This document shows, in pieces, positions 6,216 through 8,173 of a stretch of 8,173 nucleotides of DNA; the first letter of the stretch is position 1; the number at the start of each line of letters is the position of its first letter. Source of the stretch: Gemmatimonadota bacterium (lineage in GTDB: Bacteria; Gemmatimonadota; Gemmatimonadetes; Palauibacterales; Palauibacteraceae); NCBI GenBank assembly GCA_023554435.1, contig JAMJQV010000351.1, positions 1 to 8,173 on the forward strand, given 5' to 3'. Position numbers and translations under genes: made by a program. Below the pieces are notes generated by a model that saw only the letters and a program-made list of their open reading frames with translations, was not told the DNA's origin and did not search any database.

Positions 6216-8173
6216 ATGAACGAGAAGGCTGAGATGGCGCTTCCGGATCGAATTGCGGGACTCGAAGGTCTGGCGAACAACCTGTGGTGGACCTGGCACC
6301 AGGACGCTCGGGGGCTGTTTCAGCGCCTCGATCCGACCCTGTGGGCTCTGACCGGAAAGAACGCGGTCGACCTGTTGCGGCGAGTGGATGCCGACCGGTT
6401 GGCGGAGGCCGCGCGAGATCCGGTCTTCATGCGTGAGTACGACGCCGTGATGTCGGAACTCGACGCGGTGCTCGAGCAGCGACGAAGCTGGTACCGGGAG
6501 ACGCACGGCGACCTGGCGCCCGGCGGGATCGCCTACTTCTGCGCCGAGTTCGGCGTTCATGCTTCGATCCCCATCTACTCCGGTGGCCTGGGCATCCTGG
6601 CGGGCGATCACTTCAAGGAAGCCAGCGACCTGGGGATCCCCCTCGTGGGCGTCGGCCTGTTCTACCAGAAGGGCTACTTCCGCCAGCGCATGACGGAAGA
6701 GGGACGGCAGCTCGCGATCGAGGAGCCATTCGACGCCGACTCGATGGCCATCCGCAAGGTGCTGGGCAACGGTGATGAGGGCGCGCACGCCTCGGTGACA
6801 CTGGACGGGCGCGTGGTCCACCTGGGTGTCTGGGAGATGCTGATCGGAAGATCTTCCATCTACCTGATGGACACCGATATAGAGGCAAACCACACTGAAG
6901 ACCGAAAACTCTCGCACCAACTGTACTCGGGCGACAACGAGATGCGGTTGCGTCAGGAGATCGTTCTCGGAATCGGAGGAGTCCGCGTGCTCCGGGCGCT
7001 CGGTATCCACCCCGACGTGTGGCACGCCAACGAGGGTCACGCCGCCTTCATGACTCTCGAGAGGTTTCGTGAGTACGTGGAGGAAGGTCTGTCGCCAGAC
7101 GAAGCGCGGCGGCGGGTGTCGGAGTCCACCGTGTTCACGACGCACACGCCGGTGGCCGCCGGACACGACGCTTTCTCGTTGGATCGGATGGATCGGTACT
7201 TCAAGCATTACCTCGACCGGTTGGGACTCTCCCGCGAAGAGCTGAACGCGCTGGGGAGACATCCGCACGACGACGGTCGCTTCCACATGTCCACTCTGGC
7301 CATCCGCATGTCGGATGCCCGCAACGGTGTGGCCGAACGCCACGGCGAAGTGGCCCGGAAGATGTGGAGATCGATGTGGCCGGAGGCCGCGAGCGACGAC
7401 GAGGTGCCCATCGGGCACGTCACGAACGGTGTGCACCTGCCGTCCTGGGTCTCGCCGCCGTTCCGCGACCTGTTTCACAGGTACCTGGGTCCCGACTGGG
7501 AGCTTCAGCACGACGACCCCGCGCTGTGGGAGCGTGCTCTCGACCTTCCCGATCACCTGGTCTGGGAGGCTCACAAGAAGTGCCGGGGCCGGCTCTTCAC
7601 CGAGCTGCGAATGCGGGCCCGCGGGCGCTGGACCGACGGCGAGTCGGCTCCCAGCCAGGTGGTGGCGGCCGGCACGCTGCTCGGTCCGACGACCCTGACC
7701 ATCGGGTTTGCCCGCCGGTTCGCCACGTACAAGCGGGCCACTTTGCTGTTCAAGGACATCGAGCGTCTGCGGGCCATCCTGCTGGATCCGTGGCGGCCTG
7801 TTCAGATCGTGATGGCTGGCAAGGCGCACCCGGCCGACAAGCCCGGGCAGGAGCTCCTGGCCGAGGTGTACCGCATGGCGTCGGACCCGGCGTTCGCGGG
7901 CCGCATCGCTTTCGTCGAGAACTACGAGATGAATGTCGCTCGCGAGCTCGTATCGGGCGTGGACGTCTGGTTGAACACCCCGCGTCCGCCCATGGAAGCG
8001 AGCGGCACGAGCGGCCAGAAGGCGGCACTCAACGGGGTACCCCACCTGTCCACGCTGGACGGTTGGTGGGCCGAGGGCTTCACCCGTCTCAACGGCTGGG
8101 CGATCGGCGAGGACCTGGGTGGCGAGACGCCCGAGGATTGGGCAACCGCGGACCGGGAAGACGCGGAGTCGCT
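6216..8173 (+). CDS. glgP: Alpha-glucan (glycogen/maltodextrin) phosphorylase, GT35 with DUF3417 N-terminus, 3' end cut by window edge
   Basis: 652 codons are visible with no stop; related proteins run to roughly 700-860 aa, so the C-terminus lies outside. The enzyme removes glucose units from alpha-1,4-glucans as glucose-1-phosphate using pyridoxal phosphate, in cytoplasmic glycogen breakdown. The N-terminal DUF3417 part has NLWWTWH (22-28). The GT35 body follows with YFCAEFG (107-113), YSGGLGILAGDH (121-132), NEGHAAF (272-278), FTTHTPVAAGHD (307-318), IGFARRFATYKR (496-507), AGKAHPADKPG (534-544) and the cofactor motif EASGTSGQK (594-602), in which K602 is the pyridoxal-phosphate lysine. 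The set matches the shorter bacterial/archaeal phosphorylase branch rather than the E. coli/muscle type. ATG 6216 is the earliest start because TGA occupies 6213-6215. ATG 6234 is a real alternative, since it has AGAAGG five bases ahead. The gene follows rho by 128 bases, with a strong hairpin between, so it may have its own promoter, though none is obvious. Confidence 0.96.
   Translation, partial: MNEKAEMALPDRIAGLEGLANNLWWTWHQDARGLFQRLDPTLWALTGKNAVDLLRRVDADRLAEAARDPVFMREYDAVMSELDAVLEQRRSWYRETHGDLAPGGIAYFCAEFGVHASIPIYSGGLGILAGDHFKEASDLGIPLVGVGLFYQKGYFRQRMTEEGRQLAIEEPFDADSMAIRKVLGNGDEGAHASVTLDGRVVHLGVWEMLIGRSSIYLMDTDIEANHTEDRKLSHQLYSGDNEMRLRQEIVLGIGGVRVLRALGIHPDVWHANEGHAAFMTLERFREYVEEGLSPDEARRRVSESTVFTTHTPVAAGHDAFSLDRMDRYFKHYLDRLGLSREELNALGRHPHDDGRFHMSTLAIRMSDARNGVAERHGEVARKMWRSMWPEAASDDEVPIGHVTNGVHLPSWVSPPFRDLFHRYLGPDWELQHDDPALWERALDLPDHLVWEAHKKCRGRLFTELRMRARGRWTDGESAPSQVVAAGTLLGPTTLTIGFARRFATYKRATLLFKDIERLRAILLDPWRPVQIVMAGKAHPADKPGQELLAEVYRMASDPAFAGRIAFVENYEMNVARELVSGVDVWLNTPRPPMEASGTSGQKAALNGVPHLSTLDGWWAEGFTRLNGWAIGEDLGGETPEDWATADREDAES

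Noticed and set aside
6084..8045. A 653-codon open frame on the minus strand opposite glgP
   Set aside because: It is the antisense shadow of a strongly coding glgP frame in GC-rich DNA. Its translation shows no recognisable domain, signal or motif, while the plus-strand protein matches a known family over its whole visible length.

Overview
This window is high-GC bacterial DNA from a didermic (Gram-negative) organism. The evidence is a TonB-dependent outer-membrane receptor, a lipoprotein-type serine hydrolase and several exported proteins. The receptor carries an N-terminal carboxypeptidase-regulatory-like domain, an arrangement common in Bacteroidota and Gemmatimonadota. With the high GC this makes a Gemmatimonadota-like lineage plausible, but the sequence alone does not settle the taxonomy.

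Layout: (1) 1-813 (+) is the 3' three-quarters of a zinc-dependent alcohol dehydrogenase that runs in from the left edge. (2) 848-1804 (-) is a convergent gene for a probable lipoprotein with a class A beta-lactamase-like fold. (3) 1805-1991 is a divergent intergenic region with a candidate promoter and an operator-like dyad. (4) 1992-2264 (+) encodes a tiny exported protein with an HxH...CxxCH motif. (5) 2355-4634 (+) encodes a ZnuD-like TonB-dependent receptor with a His/Glu-rich surface segment. (6) 4635-4944 is a 310-base gap with a GC-rich hairpin, a good extended -10 promoter and a stem-loop with a GNRA tetraloop at the predicted 5' end of the rho transcript. (7) 4945-6087 (+) is rho, in an unusually short form. 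(8) 6088-6215 holds a strong two-part hairpin and two 10-bp palindromes. (9) 6216-8173 (+) is an alpha-glucan phosphorylase (glgP) open at the right edge.

The most coherent functional unit is the pair 1992-2264 / 2355-4634. A small secreted or periplasmic putative metal-binding protein sits just ahead of a receptor whose loop chemistry and plug motifs resemble zinc-type receptors, which suggests a metal-acquisition locus. rho and glgP are housekeeping-type genes. Rho is unusual: it lacks the N-terminal Rho_N domain and has substitutions at several primary RNA-binding positions, while the ATPase core is intact. Its mRNA appears to start with a structured leader. I see no CRISPR array, transposon, tRNA or rRNA, and no convincing new multi-gene system. 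The Rho variant with its leader, and the metal locus, are the parts most worth a second look.
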